Below, piece by piece: positions 1 to 7,004 of a stretch of 15,750 nucleotides of DNA (the first letter of the stretch is position 1; the number at the start of each line of letters is the position of its first letter). A model generated the notes under the pieces. The model was not told the DNA's origin. It did not search any database and was given only the letters and a program-made list of their open reading frames with translations. The stretch covers positions 1 through 15,750 of the forward strand of contig CAYWTM010000079.1 in the NCBI GenBank assembly GCA_964460185.1, written 5' to 3'. Source of the stretch: JAVJPJ01 sp040217295. GTDB lineage: Bacteria; Pseudomonadota; Alphaproteobacteria; Rhodobacterales; Rhodobacteraceae. Made by a program: the position numbers and the translations under genes.

Positions 1-206
1 TGCAGGTCAGTGTTCGCGACAACAATGTCGATCAGGCGCTCCGTGCCCTGAAGAAAAAACTTCAGCGCGAAGGCGTTTTTCGGGAAATGAAGCTCAAGCA
101 ACATTTCGAAAAACCCTCGGAAAAACGTGCGCGTGAGAAGGCCGAGGCCATTCGCCGTGCCCGTAAGCTTGCGCGCAAAAAAGCGCAGCGCGAAGGGCTT
201 TTGTAA
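1..206 (+). CDS. rpsU: 30S ribosomal protein S21 (lacks first base of ATG)
   Basis: The frame that begins with TG at position 1 reads (M)QVSVRDNNVDQALRALKKK and runs to TAA at 204-206. The A of the ATG lies one base before the window, so the protein is otherwise complete at 68 residues, the usual S21 size. It is a small basic protein of the 30S subunit that binds near the 3' end of 16S rRNA and helps initiation. Basic stretches (REKAEAIRRARKLARKKAQR) fill the C-terminal half, as in alphaproteobacterial S21. It faces the minus-strand lipoprotein gene, and a shared terminator lies between them. The identification is secure. Promoter and RBS are outside the window. Confidence 0.97.
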   Translation, partial: QVSVRDNNVDQALRALKKKLQREGVFREMKLKQHFEKPSEKRAREKAEAIRRARKLARKKAQREGLL

Positions 207-271
207 GGCTCTTGCACGATCGGCTCAGCGAGCCAAGGGATTGCGCCCGGCGCGGCCCGACACGAAAAAAG

Positions 272-298
272 AACCCCCGCGCCTGAGGCCCGGGGGTT
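272..298 (+). terminator. Bidirectional intrinsic terminator between rpsU and the lipoprotein gene
   Basis: AACCCCCG (272-279) pairs with CGGGGGTT (291-298) around an 11-nt loop. On the plus strand the stem runs into TTTTGTTTTG (297-306). On the minus strand the A-run at 265-270 becomes a T-run. It therefore suits both convergent genes, rpsU and the gene ending at 336. Confidence 0.85.
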
Positions 299-335
299 TT
301 GTTTTGTCCGGCTTCACGCGGCGTTCGATCAGGCC

Positions 336-980
336 TCAGTTGGCGAGCGCCTGGATTTCCTGCTGCGCCTGAGCCGCGCGGGCCTGGGCCTGCAACAGTT
401 CAAGGTTGTTGTCGGAATCATCGTCATAGACTTCGCGCGTGCGCACGCCCGGGATGGCGGCGAAGCGTTCCATGGTGCGCGTCGGAAACCACGCCGGGCT
501 GATGGTCTCGAAGCCGGGTGTCTGGCTGAGGATCCGCGAGATCGACAGCGAGCATTGTGCGGACGGAACCGCCCCGTAGCTTTGCACCGCCGCGATCAGG
601 GAGGCCGCTGTTTCCGGGCTGACATCGACCTCTTGCAAGACGACGTAATACGTCTCTCGCGCGTGGTAATCCATGTAGAAGTCCATGTATTGCGGCGACA
701 TGCCGAACAGCACGTCGTTGCGTTCGGGGATGTTGGGATGATGCCAACTGCCCGCCGGGTCAAAGACAACCCGCTGCGCCCCGTCGATGATCAGGCCGGA
801 ATGCCCTCCGGACCCGTTGCGGGTGCTGACCATGGTCATCAGCGTGACCGTCGATCCGCCGGCGGGTTGATACGACGCAGAACTGACCGCCACGTCGGGC
901 GCCCAGACCTCTTCAGCGACGCAACCGGCCAGCATTCCCGCCAGCACCAGCGCCGCGGCAATGCGCGGCAGCGCCCTCAT
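336..980 (-). CDS. Putative lipoprotein with possible permuted NlpC/P60-like core
   Basis: The protein has 214 residues. The start at 980 was chosen because it puts a typical lipoprotein signal at the N-terminus: basic MRALPR, a hydrophobic stretch, then the lipobox LAGC with C20 as the lipidated cysteine. It also overlaps the upstream stop codon as ATGA. An in-frame ATG 39 bp upstream would spoil the signal peptide. The mature part has a GGHSGLIIDG segment (H60) and, about 80 residues on, a conserved-looking C143 in AQCSLSISRIL. His before Cys in this setting resembles the circularly permuted NlpC/P60 (YiiX/DUF4105-like) papain fold, but that is an inference from motif layout only. The C-terminus (about 196-212) is Ala/Gln-rich and probably helical. 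It should be anchored in the inner or outer membrane facing the periplasm. I do not recognise a named family. Confidence 0.8.
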   Translation of the reverse strand: MRALPRIAAALVLAGMLAGCVAEEVWAPDVAVSSASYQPAGGSTVTLMTMVSTRNGSGGHSGLIIDGAQRVVFDPAGSWHHPNIPERNDVLFGMSPQYMDFYMDYHARETYYVVLQEVDVSPETAASLIAAVQSYGAVPSAQCSLSISRILSQTPGFETISPAWFPTRTMERFAAIPGVRTREVYDDDSDNNLELLQAQARAAQAQQEIQALAN

Positions 981-1117
981 CTTGCGAACAGCGCCAGGAA
1001 GATCACGATCAGGATGCACGCGATCCCGACGTTGACGGACCAGCGCATGAATCCGTCGAAGGTTTTTTCCTGCTCGGTGATGTCCATTTCACCGTGCTTG
1101 TGGTCTTGATCAGCCAT
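977..1117 (-). CDS. aa3-type cytochrome c oxidase subunit IV
   Basis: This 46-residue protein begins MADQDHKHGEMDITEQEKTF. A short acidic and His-rich cytoplasmic head is followed by one membrane helix (about 25-44, WSVNVGIACILIVIFLALF). The size, the head and the motif E-K-T-F-D-G-F match the alphaproteobacterial aa3-type cytochrome c oxidase subunit IV family, a single-helix accessory subunit seen in the Rhodobacter sphaeroides and Paracoccus oxidases. Its exact role is unclear, and it is usually encoded apart from the catalytic subunits, as here. GGGGAA lies about 6 nt before the ATG. Its stop overlaps the ATG of the downstream lipoprotein gene by 4 nt, so the two are probably translationally coupled. 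Confidence 0.88.
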   Translation of the reverse strand: MADQDHKHGEMDITEQEKTFDGFMRWSVNVGIACILIVIFLALFAR

Positions 1118-1159
1118 GTCGTTTCCCCAATGTCCGGGTCCAGTTTGCGTTCAATGACC

Positions 1160-1188
1160 GCGATACCGGATTCTGGGTGCGTTGTCAG
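1160..1188 (-). promoter_or_regulatory. Possible promoter of the subunit IV/lipoprotein pair
   Basis: On the minus strand CTGACA (1188-1183), a 17-nt spacer and TATCGC (1165-1160) lie about 45 nt before the subunit IV start. The -35 matches 5 of 6 consensus positions and the -10 only 3 of 6, so this is tentative. The rest of the 105-bp gap (1118-1222) holds only a weak 6-bp hairpin at 1195-1212 without a T-run. Confidence 0.3.
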
Positions 1189-1222
1189 CCCCGCCGCTCC
1201 TTGGGCGGAGCGACCCAATGTC

Positions 1223-2248
1223 TCAATCGGCCAATGCGAAAAGCCACGCGCCATCCGCACGCCGGGTGCGGGTCACGACGCCTTCGGCATACAGGTGATT
1301 GAGATGGGCCACCGCCTCGACCAGGGCCAGGCCATAGGTGCCTTCGTCGATCTGGCGCTTGTAGAGCGGCGCAAAGCATTCCGCCGCCGTGCGCGGCCCC
1401 TGCGCGAGATGCGTCTTGAGGCGGGCAAGCGCGCCGTGGTGATTGTCGATCAACTGGTGCAACCGGTGCGGCAGCCCCGAAAACGGCAGCTTGTGGCCGG
1501 GCAGGACCAGCTGGCTGTCGCGAGCATGCGGCTGGAAGGACGCGCAGGCGGTCAGCCATTCACCCACCGGATCGGCCCCCGGTTCGGTCGCATAGACCCC
1601 CAGGTTCGGCGATATCGTCGCCAGAAGCTGATCGCCCCCGATGACCAGGTCGCCATCGCGGCTCCAGAATGTCGCGTGATCGGGCGCGTGGCCCTGTCCG
1701 AACCGGATATCCCAGGTCCGCCCGCCCATCTCGATCGTGCCGCCATCGCCCAGCCGGGTGAAGCCCAGCGGCATGGGATGCACGATATCGGCGAAGTTGA
1801 ACGGGCGTTCCGCGCGGCGCTTGTCGAACACGGCCGGGTCCATCCCGGCAGCTTGCCAGAACGACAGGGTTTCCTGCGTCGGGCGGGCCTGTTCATCCAG
1901 CGTCAGCATCCGCGCGAACAGCCACGCGGTGCGGGTCATGAAAAGCTCGGCCCCCCTGGCCTGGAACCACCCTGCCAGCCCGACATGATCAGGATGGTGA
2001 TGGGTCACGATCAGGCGGGTGATCGGCAGGCCCTGCAGCGGGCCCGCCATCGCCTGATCCCAGATGGCACGGGTCTTGCGGGTGTCGAACCCGGTGTCGA
2101 TCAGCGTCCAGCCATCGCCGTCGCGCAGGGCGTAGGCATTGACGTGATCCAGCGCCATGGGAAGCGGCAGGCGAAACCACAGCACGCCGTCGGCGATTTC
2201 AACTGCGTCGCCGGGGGCCGGGGCGGTGTCTACGGGGGTCTGGATCAT
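1223..2248 (-). CDS. MBL-fold metallo-hydrolase with C-terminal winged-helix domain (LACTB2-like)
   Basis: The protein has 341 residues. It carries the full metallo-beta-lactamase metal set: LIDTGFDT (49-56), the HxHxDH motif in VTHHHPDHVG (H83, H85, D87, H88), GHAPDH (H187), GGD (D206) and LPGHKLP (H252). The last 80 residues or so look like the winged-helix tail found in LACTB2-type hydrolases. Family members cleave thioesters, RNA or other esters, so the substrate is not known. The start at 2248 lies 7 nt after the stop of the upstream acyl-CoA dehydrogenase gene, and the stop codon itself forms part of a TGAGG ribosome binding site. This points to translational coupling. The operon makes an acyl-thioester substrate attractive, but that is inference. 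A longer open frame reaches 2614 but overlaps the dehydrogenase, so it is not used. Confidence 0.9.
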   Translation of the reverse strand: MIQTPVDTAPAPGDAVEIADGVLWFRLPLPMALDHVNAYALRDGDGWTLIDTGFDTRKTRAIWDQAMAGPLQGLPITRLIVTHHHPDHVGLAGWFQARGAELFMTRTAWLFARMLTLDEQARPTQETLSFWQAAGMDPAVFDKRRAERPFNFADIVHPMPLGFTRLGDGGTIEMGGRTWDIRFGQGHAPDHATFWSRDGDLVIGGDQLLATISPNLGVYATEPGADPVGEWLTACASFQPHARDSQLVLPGHKLPFSGLPHRLHQLIDNHHGALARLKTHLAQGPRTAAECFAPLYKRQIDEGTYGLALVEAVAHLNHLYAEGVVTRTRRADGAWLFALAD

Positions 2249-2255
2249 GGGCGCC

Positions 2256-3950
2256 TCATGCGGCCAGATCTTCGGGTGACAGGTCGTACAGCCCGGCGGA
2301 CCCGCTGCGGGCCTGGACGAAGGCGGCCTGCGCCTCGGGCAAGAGGCGGGCGATGTAGAACCCGGCCATGGCCTGACGCACCCGGTCGCCGGCCCGTGCC
2401 GCACGCAGATGATAGAACGCCCCCAGAACACGGGCAAAGCCCGCAAGATAGGACGCGGCACCGCCGAACCGGTCGTTGAGGTCGAGCGCCAGAACCGCCT
2501 GTGTCGTGTCACGCAAGGCCGCTGCGGCGGCGGCAAGGGATTGCCCGGCATCGCCTGCGGCCTTGGCCTCGGTCTCCACCTCGTCGACCAGGGCAAGGAT
2601 CGCCGCGCCGCCATCCATCATCTTGCGGCCCACCAGATCCATCGCCTGAATGCCGTTGGTGCCCTCGTAGATCGCGGTCACCCGCACGTCGCGGGCATAT
2701 TGGGCGGCTCCGGTTTCCTCGATGAACCCCATGCCGCCGTGAACCTGAATGCCCATGTTCGCGACCTTGATGCCGGTATCCGTCCCGTAGGCCTTGGCGA
2801 TCGGCGTCAGGATGGCCGCGCGAGATGCGGCCGCCGCATCGCCCGCGCGGGCAAGGTCGATCGACACCGCCAGGTCCAGCGCCATGGCGCGGGCGGCAAA
2901 GGTTTCGGCCTTCATCTCGGTCAGCATCCTGCGCACATCGGCATGGTCCATGATGGTGCCGGTGCCGCCTTCGATCATGGACCGGCCCTGCTTGCGGTCC
3001 ATCGCGTAGGCCATCGCGTGCTGCGTGGCCGCATCGGCGACCGACACGCCCTGAACGCCCACGCCCAGGCGCGCATTGTTCATCATCGTGAACATCGCCG
3101 CCATGCCGCGGTTTTCCTCGCCGATCAGCCAGCCGGTCGCGCCGTCATACTGCATCACGCAGGTGGGCGAGCCATGCAGGCCCATCTTGTGTTCCAGGCT
3201 GACCACCTTGAGCGCATTCGCGACACCGGGGTTGCCATCGGCGTCGGGCAGTTTCTTGGGCACGAGGAACAGGGAGATGCCCTTGGTCCCCGCCGGCGCG
3301 TCGGGCAGGCGGGCCAGCACCAGGTGCACGACGTTCGAGGTAAAGTCGTTGTCCCCCCATGAGATGTAGATCTTCTGGCCCGATACGGCGTAGGTGCCGT
3401 CCCCATTGGGCACCGCCCTGGATGTCAGCGCGCCCACATCGGACCCGGCCTGCGGTTCGGTCAGGTTCATGGTTCCGCACCATTCGCCCGAGATCAGCCT
3501 GGGCAGGTACAGCGCCTTCAAGTCATCGGAGGCGTGATGTTCCAGCGCCTCGATCTGGCCCTGCGTCATCAGCGGGTTCAGTTCCAGCGACAGGCATGCG
3601 GCCCCGATCATGTCGTTGACGCAGGTCGTCACCGTCTGCGGCAGGCCAAGCCCGCCGTATTCCGGATCAGCGGAAATGGCGACGAACCCGGCCTCGGCAA
3701 TCGCCTTGTAGCCACCGGCGAAGCCGGGCGAGGTGCGCACCACACCGTTTTCCAGAACCGCCGGGTGCAGATCCCCGGCGCGGTTGAGCGGGGCAAGCAC
3801 GTCTTGGCAGATGCGCCCGGCCTCGGTCAGAAGCGCATGAACGGTATCAGGCGTTGCCTCGGAAAAACGGTCCTGCCTGGCCACGCGGTCGAACCCAACG
3901 ACATGGCCCAACAGGAAATCGAAATCGGCAATCGGTGCTCTGTACGGCAT
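2256..3950 (-). CDS. Acyl-CoA dehydrogenase (DmdC-like, with extended C-terminal domain)
   Basis: The protein has 564 residues. It is an FAD-dependent alpha,beta-dehydrogenase of acyl-CoA thioesters that passes electrons to ETF. Seen motifs are MNLTEPQAGSD (161-171, FAD/substrate loop), QVHGGMGF (402-409) and IYEGTNG with the likely catalytic base E429. The length exceeds the 380-400 residues of short-chain enzymes because of a C-terminal extension (about 450-560) of the kind found in FadE/DmdC-type members. Within that group are 3-methylmercaptopropionyl-CoA dehydrogenases (DmdC) of roseobacters, so a role in DMSP demethylation is possible, but general beta-oxidation fits equally well. The start at 3950 (MPYRAPIADFDF) has GGGGAGGG just upstream. 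The longer frame to 4016 lacks homology and an RBS. It is the first gene of a pair with the MBL hydrolase. Confidence 0.93.
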   Translation of the reverse strand: MPYRAPIADFDFLLGHVVGFDRVARQDRFSEATPDTVHALLTEAGRICQDVLAPLNRAGDLHPAVLENGVVRTSPGFAGGYKAIAEAGFVAISADPEYGGLGLPQTVTTCVNDMIGAACLSLELNPLMTQGQIEALEHHASDDLKALYLPRLISGEWCGTMNLTEPQAGSDVGALTSRAVPNGDGTYAVSGQKIYISWGDNDFTSNVVHLVLARLPDAPAGTKGISLFLVPKKLPDADGNPGVANALKVVSLEHKMGLHGSPTCVMQYDGATGWLIGEENRGMAAMFTMMNNARLGVGVQGVSVADAATQHAMAYAMDRKQGRSMIEGGTGTIMDHADVRRMLTEMKAETFAARAMALDLAVSIDLARAGDAAAASRAAILTPIAKAYGTDTGIKVANMGIQVHGGMGFIEETGAAQYARDVRVTAIYEGTNGIQAMDLVGRKMMDGGAAILALVDEVETEAKAAGDAGQSLAAAAAALRDTTQAVLALDLNDRFGGAASYLAGFARVLGAFYHLRAARAGDRVRQAMAGFYIARLLPEAQAAFVQARSGSAGLYDLSPEDLAA

Positions 3951-4095
3951 GACAAATCCCTCCCCCGGACCTGGTCGGTCAACTCTACGATGCGCGGCGT
4001 TTGCACGGAACGCCAATTCGCGCTAGGCCCTCGGGCCTGACACGCTGACCTAGGGGGCCGTCAGTCCCCCGATCAACTTTTACGTTACGTCACTA

Positions 4096-5055
4096 ATGCC
4101 CCAAGCTTCACCGCAAATTCTGGTCAATGATGCCGCAGGGGTCGCGCGGGCGGCTGCCCTTCTGCGGGCGGGTGCGCTTGTCGCGCTTCCGACCGAGACG
4201 GTGTACGGTCTGGCCGCCGATGCGCGCAACGACCGGGCGGTGGCGCGCATCTTCGAGGCCAAGGGTCGCCCGCGTTTCAATCCGCTGATCGTGCATCTGA
4301 CGTCATTGGCCGAGGTCGAGGCGCTGGCCGATCTGCCGGGGCCCGCCCGCGACCTGGCGGCAGCGTTCTGGCCCGGCCCGCTGACGATGGTGTTGCCGCT
4401 GCGAGCGGGTCATGGCCTGTCGCCGCTGGTGTCGGCGGGCCTGTCAACCGTCGCGGTTCGCCTGCCCCGCCACCCGGCCATGCGCGCGGTGCTGGCGGCA
4501 TTCGGCGGGCCGGTCGCAGCACCGTCCGCCAACAGATCCGGCAAGATCAGCGCCACGACTGCGGCCCATGTGATCGAGGGGCTTGGCGATCGCATCGCGG
4601 CCGTTCTGGATGGCGGGGCGGCGGCGGTGGGGGTGGAATCGACGATCCTTGCACCGTCCGACACCGGCACCCGCCTGCTGCGCGAAGGCGGCCTGCCGCG
4701 CGAGATGATCGAGCCTTTGACGGGCCCGCTGCTGGTGGACACCACACCGGGCCGTGTCGAGGCGCCGGGCCAGCTGTCGAGCCACTATGCCCCGGCCACG
4801 CCGCTGCGGATGGGCGGCACGGCGGCAGCAGGCGACGTGGTGATCGGGTTCGGATCCGTTGGCGGCGACCTGAACCTGTCGCCCGCCGGCGATCCGGTGG
4901 AGGCGGCGGCCAACCTGTTTGCGATGCTGCACGAGGCCGACACCCTGGCGCGCGCCCGCGGTGCGGCGTGCATCCGGGTTGTGGACATTCCCGATACGGG
5001 GCTGGGCCGCGCCATCAATGACAGATTGCGCCGGGCGGCCGCACCGCGCCCCTGA
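4096..5055 (+). CDS. tsaC/sua5: L-threonylcarbamoyladenylate synthase, Sua5 type
   Basis: The protein has 319 residues. It makes threonylcarbamoyl-AMP from threonine, bicarbonate and ATP, the first step of tRNA t6A37 modification in the cytoplasm. The YrdC domain (about 10-205) shows LPTETVYGLA (31-40), the KGR nucleotide-binding segment (56-58), FWPGPLT (91-97), PSANRSG (143-149) and VEST (180-183). GQLSSHYAP (226-234) leads into the C-terminal Sua5 domain (about 235-315), which separates it from short TsaC forms. No Shine-Dalgarno sequence is visible before the ATG, so the message may be leaderless or weakly initiated. Alternative starts would cut into the fold. It is transcribed divergently from the acyl-CoA dehydrogenase and ends at a terminator facing ccrM. 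Confidence 0.95.
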   Translation: MPQASPQILVNDAAGVARAAALLRAGALVALPTETVYGLAADARNDRAVARIFEAKGRPRFNPLIVHLTSLAEVEALADLPGPARDLAAAFWPGPLTMVLPLRAGHGLSPLVSAGLSTVAVRLPRHPAMRAVLAAFGGPVAAPSANRSGKISATTAAHVIEGLGDRIAAVLDGGAAAVGVESTILAPSDTGTRLLREGGLPREMIEPLTGPLLVDTTPGRVEAPGQLSSHYAPATPLRMGGTAAAGDVVIGFGSVGGDLNLSPAGDPVEAAANLFAMLHEADTLARARGAACIRVVDIPDTGLGRAINDRLRRAAAPRP

Positions 5056-5078
5056 CCGGAAGGGCGCGGTGTTGGTTT
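5042..5078 (+). terminator. Intrinsic terminator of the Sua5 gene
   Basis: CACCGCGCCC (5042-5051) pairs perfectly with GGGCGCGGTG (5062-5071) around a 10-nt loop and is followed by TTGGTTT. The left arm overlaps the last codons and the loop contains the stop codon. The T-tract is short, but the 10-bp GC stem is strong. It separates Sua5 from the convergent ccrM. Confidence 0.65.
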
Positions 5079-5088
5079 CACCGTCTGC

Positions 5089-6192
5089 TCAGCGATCCAT
5101 CTCGGACCGGATCTGCTGGCGCAGAACGTCGATGGGCACCGTTTTGCCATCGCGCTTGAAATGCCAGTAGGTCCAGCCGTTGCAAGATGGCGCGCCTTCC
5201 AGCTTTGCGCCGACCTGGTGGATCGAACCTTTGACATCATCGGCGATCAGCGTGCCGTCGACGCGGACCTTGGCCATCTGGCCGCGCAGGTTCACCAGCA
5301 TCTCACCCGGGCGCAGCATGCCGCGTTCGACCACCTGGCCGAAGGGCACACGGGGTTCGTTGCGTTTCGAGGTCGCCACCTCCAGCGCGCCACGATCCAG
5401 CCGGCGCACCTTGGACAGACGCTTTTCGGCAATGGCGCGGTAGCTGTCTTCGCGTTCGATGCCGATGAAGTCGCGGCCCAGCATCTTGGCCACGGCGCCG
5501 GTCGTGCCGGTGCCGAAGAACGGGTCGAGGATCACGTCGCCGGGATTGGTCGAGCCGACCAGGATCCGGTGCAGCAGCGCCTCGGGCTTTTGGGTGGGAT
5601 GCGCCTTGTCGCCCTTGTCGTCCTTGAGGCGTTCACCGCCATTGCAGATCGGGATCACCCAGTCGGACCGCATCTGCACGCCGTCGTTCAGGGCCTTGAG
5701 CGCTTCGTAATTGAAGGTGTATTTCGCGCCTTCGGCCTTGGAGGCCCAGATCATGGTCTCGTGGGCATTGGTCAGCCGCATGCCGCGGAAATTCGGCATC
5801 GGGTTCGATTTGCGCCAGACCACGTCGTTCAGGATCCAGTAGCCCTGGTTCTGCAGCTCGGCGCCGACGCGGAAGATGTTGTGATAGCTGCCGATGACCC
5901 AGATCGCGCCATCGGGTTTGAGCAAGCGGCGCGCCTCGGCCAGCCATGCCTTGGTGAAGACGTCGTAAGCGCGAAAGCTGTCGAACTGATCCCAGGCGTC
6001 ATCGACGGCATCGACCTTGGTGTTGTTGGGCCGGTGCAGGGCGTTTTTCAGCTGCAGATTATAGGGCGGATCCGCGAAGATCAGATCGACGCTGCCCTCG
6101 GGCAGGCTGCGCATGACCTCGATGCAATCACCGGCCAGAATCGTGTTCAGGGGCAGCGCGGACGCGCCCTGTTGTTTTGTGTTGGTTTTCAT
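5089..6192 (-). CDS. ccrM: CcrM-type GANTC-specific adenine-N6 DNA methyltransferase
   Basis: The protein has 367 residues and is a beta-class orphan methyltransferase. It transfers methyl from S-adenosylmethionine to the adenine of GANTC, and in alphaproteobacteria it serves cell-cycle and gene control rather than restriction. Order of motifs: GDCIEVMRSLPEGSVDLIFADPPY with catalytic DPPY at 41-44, target-recognition region about 45-190, HPTQKP (198-203), then the AdoMet-binding DPFFGTGTTG (223-232). The C-terminal domain (about 275-365), with SCNGWTYWHF near its end, is the extension typical of CcrM. Its length is close to the 358 residues of the Caulobacter enzyme. AGAGG lies upstream of the ATG. 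No restriction endonuclease is nearby. It lies downstream of rnhB on the same strand, with an 83-bp gap containing its probable own promoter. Confidence 0.97.
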   Translation of the reverse strand: MKTNTKQQGASALPLNTILAGDCIEVMRSLPEGSVDLIFADPPYNLQLKNALHRPNNTKVDAVDDAWDQFDSFRAYDVFTKAWLAEARRLLKPDGAIWVIGSYHNIFRVGAELQNQGYWILNDVVWRKSNPMPNFRGMRLTNAHETMIWASKAEGAKYTFNYEALKALNDGVQMRSDWVIPICNGGERLKDDKGDKAHPTQKPEALLHRILVGSTNPGDVILDPFFGTGTTGAVAKMLGRDFIGIEREDSYRAIAEKRLSKVRRLDRGALEVATSKRNEPRVPFGQVVERGMLRPGEMLVNLRGQMAKVRVDGTLIADDVKGSIHQVGAKLEGAPSCNGWTYWHFKRDGKTVPIDVLRQQIRSEMDR

Positions 6193-6242
6193 CTCTGCCT
6201 CTTTTTCCGCGCCTCTGTCGGGCGTTCTCGGGATCGAGGGGC

Positions 6243-6271
6243 AGAATCACCCAAAAGTGATTCGCAGTCAA
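6243..6271 (-). promoter_or_regulatory. Probable ccrM promoter overlapped by a GANTC-tipped inverted repeat
   Basis: On the minus strand TTGACT (6271-6266), a 17-nt spacer and GATTCT (6248-6243) form a plausible sigma-70 promoter about 50 nt before the ccrM ATG. The -35 is good and the -10 is weak. Lying over it is a perfect inverted repeat, GAATCAC (6244-6250), 6 nt, GTGATTC (6257-6263). Each arm ends in a GANTC site, and another GAATC lies at 6283-6287 in the end of rnhB. The arrangement suggests methylation-sensitive control of ccrM by its own product. That is inference. Confidence 0.5.
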
Positions 6272-6275
6272 TTTA

Positions 6276-6908
6276 TTAATTGGAATCAATGCGTTGTGCG
6301 GGGGCAGATAGCAAGATGTTGTGCACCGGCTTGAAGGACCGTCTATGGTGGGGTGTAACCCCTAGATGTTGTAGGGCGGCGGTATGAGCCGCCGTAGGGT
6401 AGCCTGCGTTGCCCTCCCAGCCGTAGCCGGGAAAGGCCTTGGCCAGGTCTGCCATCACGCGGTCGCGGGCCACCTTGGCGATGATGGAGGCAGCGGCGAT
6501 CGACAGGCTGCGGGCGTCGCCCTTCACCAGCGTTTCGGCCCGGCACGGCAGATTGTCGGGCATCGCGTTGCCGTCGATCAGCGCGGCATCGGGCCGGTGC
6601 GCCAACCCCTCGACCGCGCGCCGCATCGCCAGGAGGGACGCCGCGCGAATGTTGATCGCGTCGATTTCTTCGACGCTGGCCCAGGCCAGGCTGACCTCGG
6701 CCCTGGCATGGATTTCGTCGAACAGGGCCTCGCGCCGGGCGGCGGACAGTTTCTTTGAATCGTTCAGCCCCAGGGGCAGGTCCAGCGGGTTCAACACCAC
6801 GGCGGCCGCTGAAACCGGGCCGGCCAGCGGGCCGCGACCCGCCTCATCCACGCCGGCGACGCGCCCGCCAAGGGCCGTCTCAAAGGAAAAATCGGGCAGG
6901 GTTTTCAT
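6276..6908 (-). CDS. rnhB: Ribonuclease HII
   Basis: The protein has 210 residues. It cleaves RNA in RNA-DNA hybrids and at single ribonucleotides in DNA. The metal-binding residues are visible: D21 and E22 in GVDEAGRGPLAGPV (19-32), D112 in ALIDGN and D131 in VKGDARSLSIAAASIIAKV. The usual G-Y-G-x-x-x-N-x-G-Y-P-T segment is present as GYGWEGNAGYPT (161-172), with Ala where many homologues have Lys. GAGG lies about 6 nt before the ATG. It lies upstream of ccrM in the same direction. A terminator-like hairpin only 39 bp upstream of its start cuts it off from the next minus-strand gene, so it needs a promoter in that short gap or some readthrough. Confidence 0.96.
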   Translation of the reverse strand: MKTLPDFSFETALGGRVAGVDEAGRGPLAGPVSAAAVVLNPLDLPLGLNDSKKLSAARREALFDEIHARAEVSLAWASVEEIDAINIRAASLLAMRRAVEGLAHRPDAALIDGNAMPDNLPCRAETLVKGDARSLSIAAASIIAKVARDRVMADLAKAFPGYGWEGNAGYPTAAHTAALQHLGVTPHHRRSFKPVHNILLSAPAQRIDSN

Positions 6909-6946
6909 GACCCCTCATCCCACGGGCAGGCCCCGCGCACAAGAAA

Positions 6947-6974
6947 GGGCGGCGGCCTTTTCAGACCGCCGCCC
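6947..6974 (-). terminator. Intrinsic terminator of the exported four-cysteine protein gene
   Basis: GGGCGGCGG (6947-6955) pairs with CCGCCGCCC (6966-6974) around a 10-nt loop. Read on the minus strand the stem is followed by TTTCTT (6946-6941). It lies 30 bp after the stop of the gene at 7005-7490. Confidence 0.75.
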
Positions 6975-7004
6975 CTCTTGCCGATGGCTGCTCGATATGT
7001 CGGA

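Noticed and set aside
1195..1212. Hairpin CGCTCC/GGAGCG as terminator after the MBL gene
   Set aside because: Only 6 bp with no T-run on either strand.
1094..2479. Plus-strand open frame of 461 codons opposite the MBL hydrolase
   Set aside because: Antisense shadow. The minus-strand gene has all MBL metal ligands.
2249..2614. N-terminal extension of the MBL protein into the dehydrogenase gene
   Set aside because: It overlaps the dehydrogenase in another frame and its residues are Pro/Arg-rich shadow sequence. The start at 2248 has an RBS.
4082..4090. ACGT-T-ACGT as a LiuR-type (MerR family) operator for the acyl-CoA dehydrogenase
   Set aside because: From memory, the known box has ACGT repeats one base further apart with symmetric flanks. 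This copy lacks that spacing and abuts the start codon of the opposite gene.
5161..6279. Plus-strand open frame of 372 codons opposite ccrM
   Set aside because: Antisense shadow of ccrM, with no domain or RBS support.
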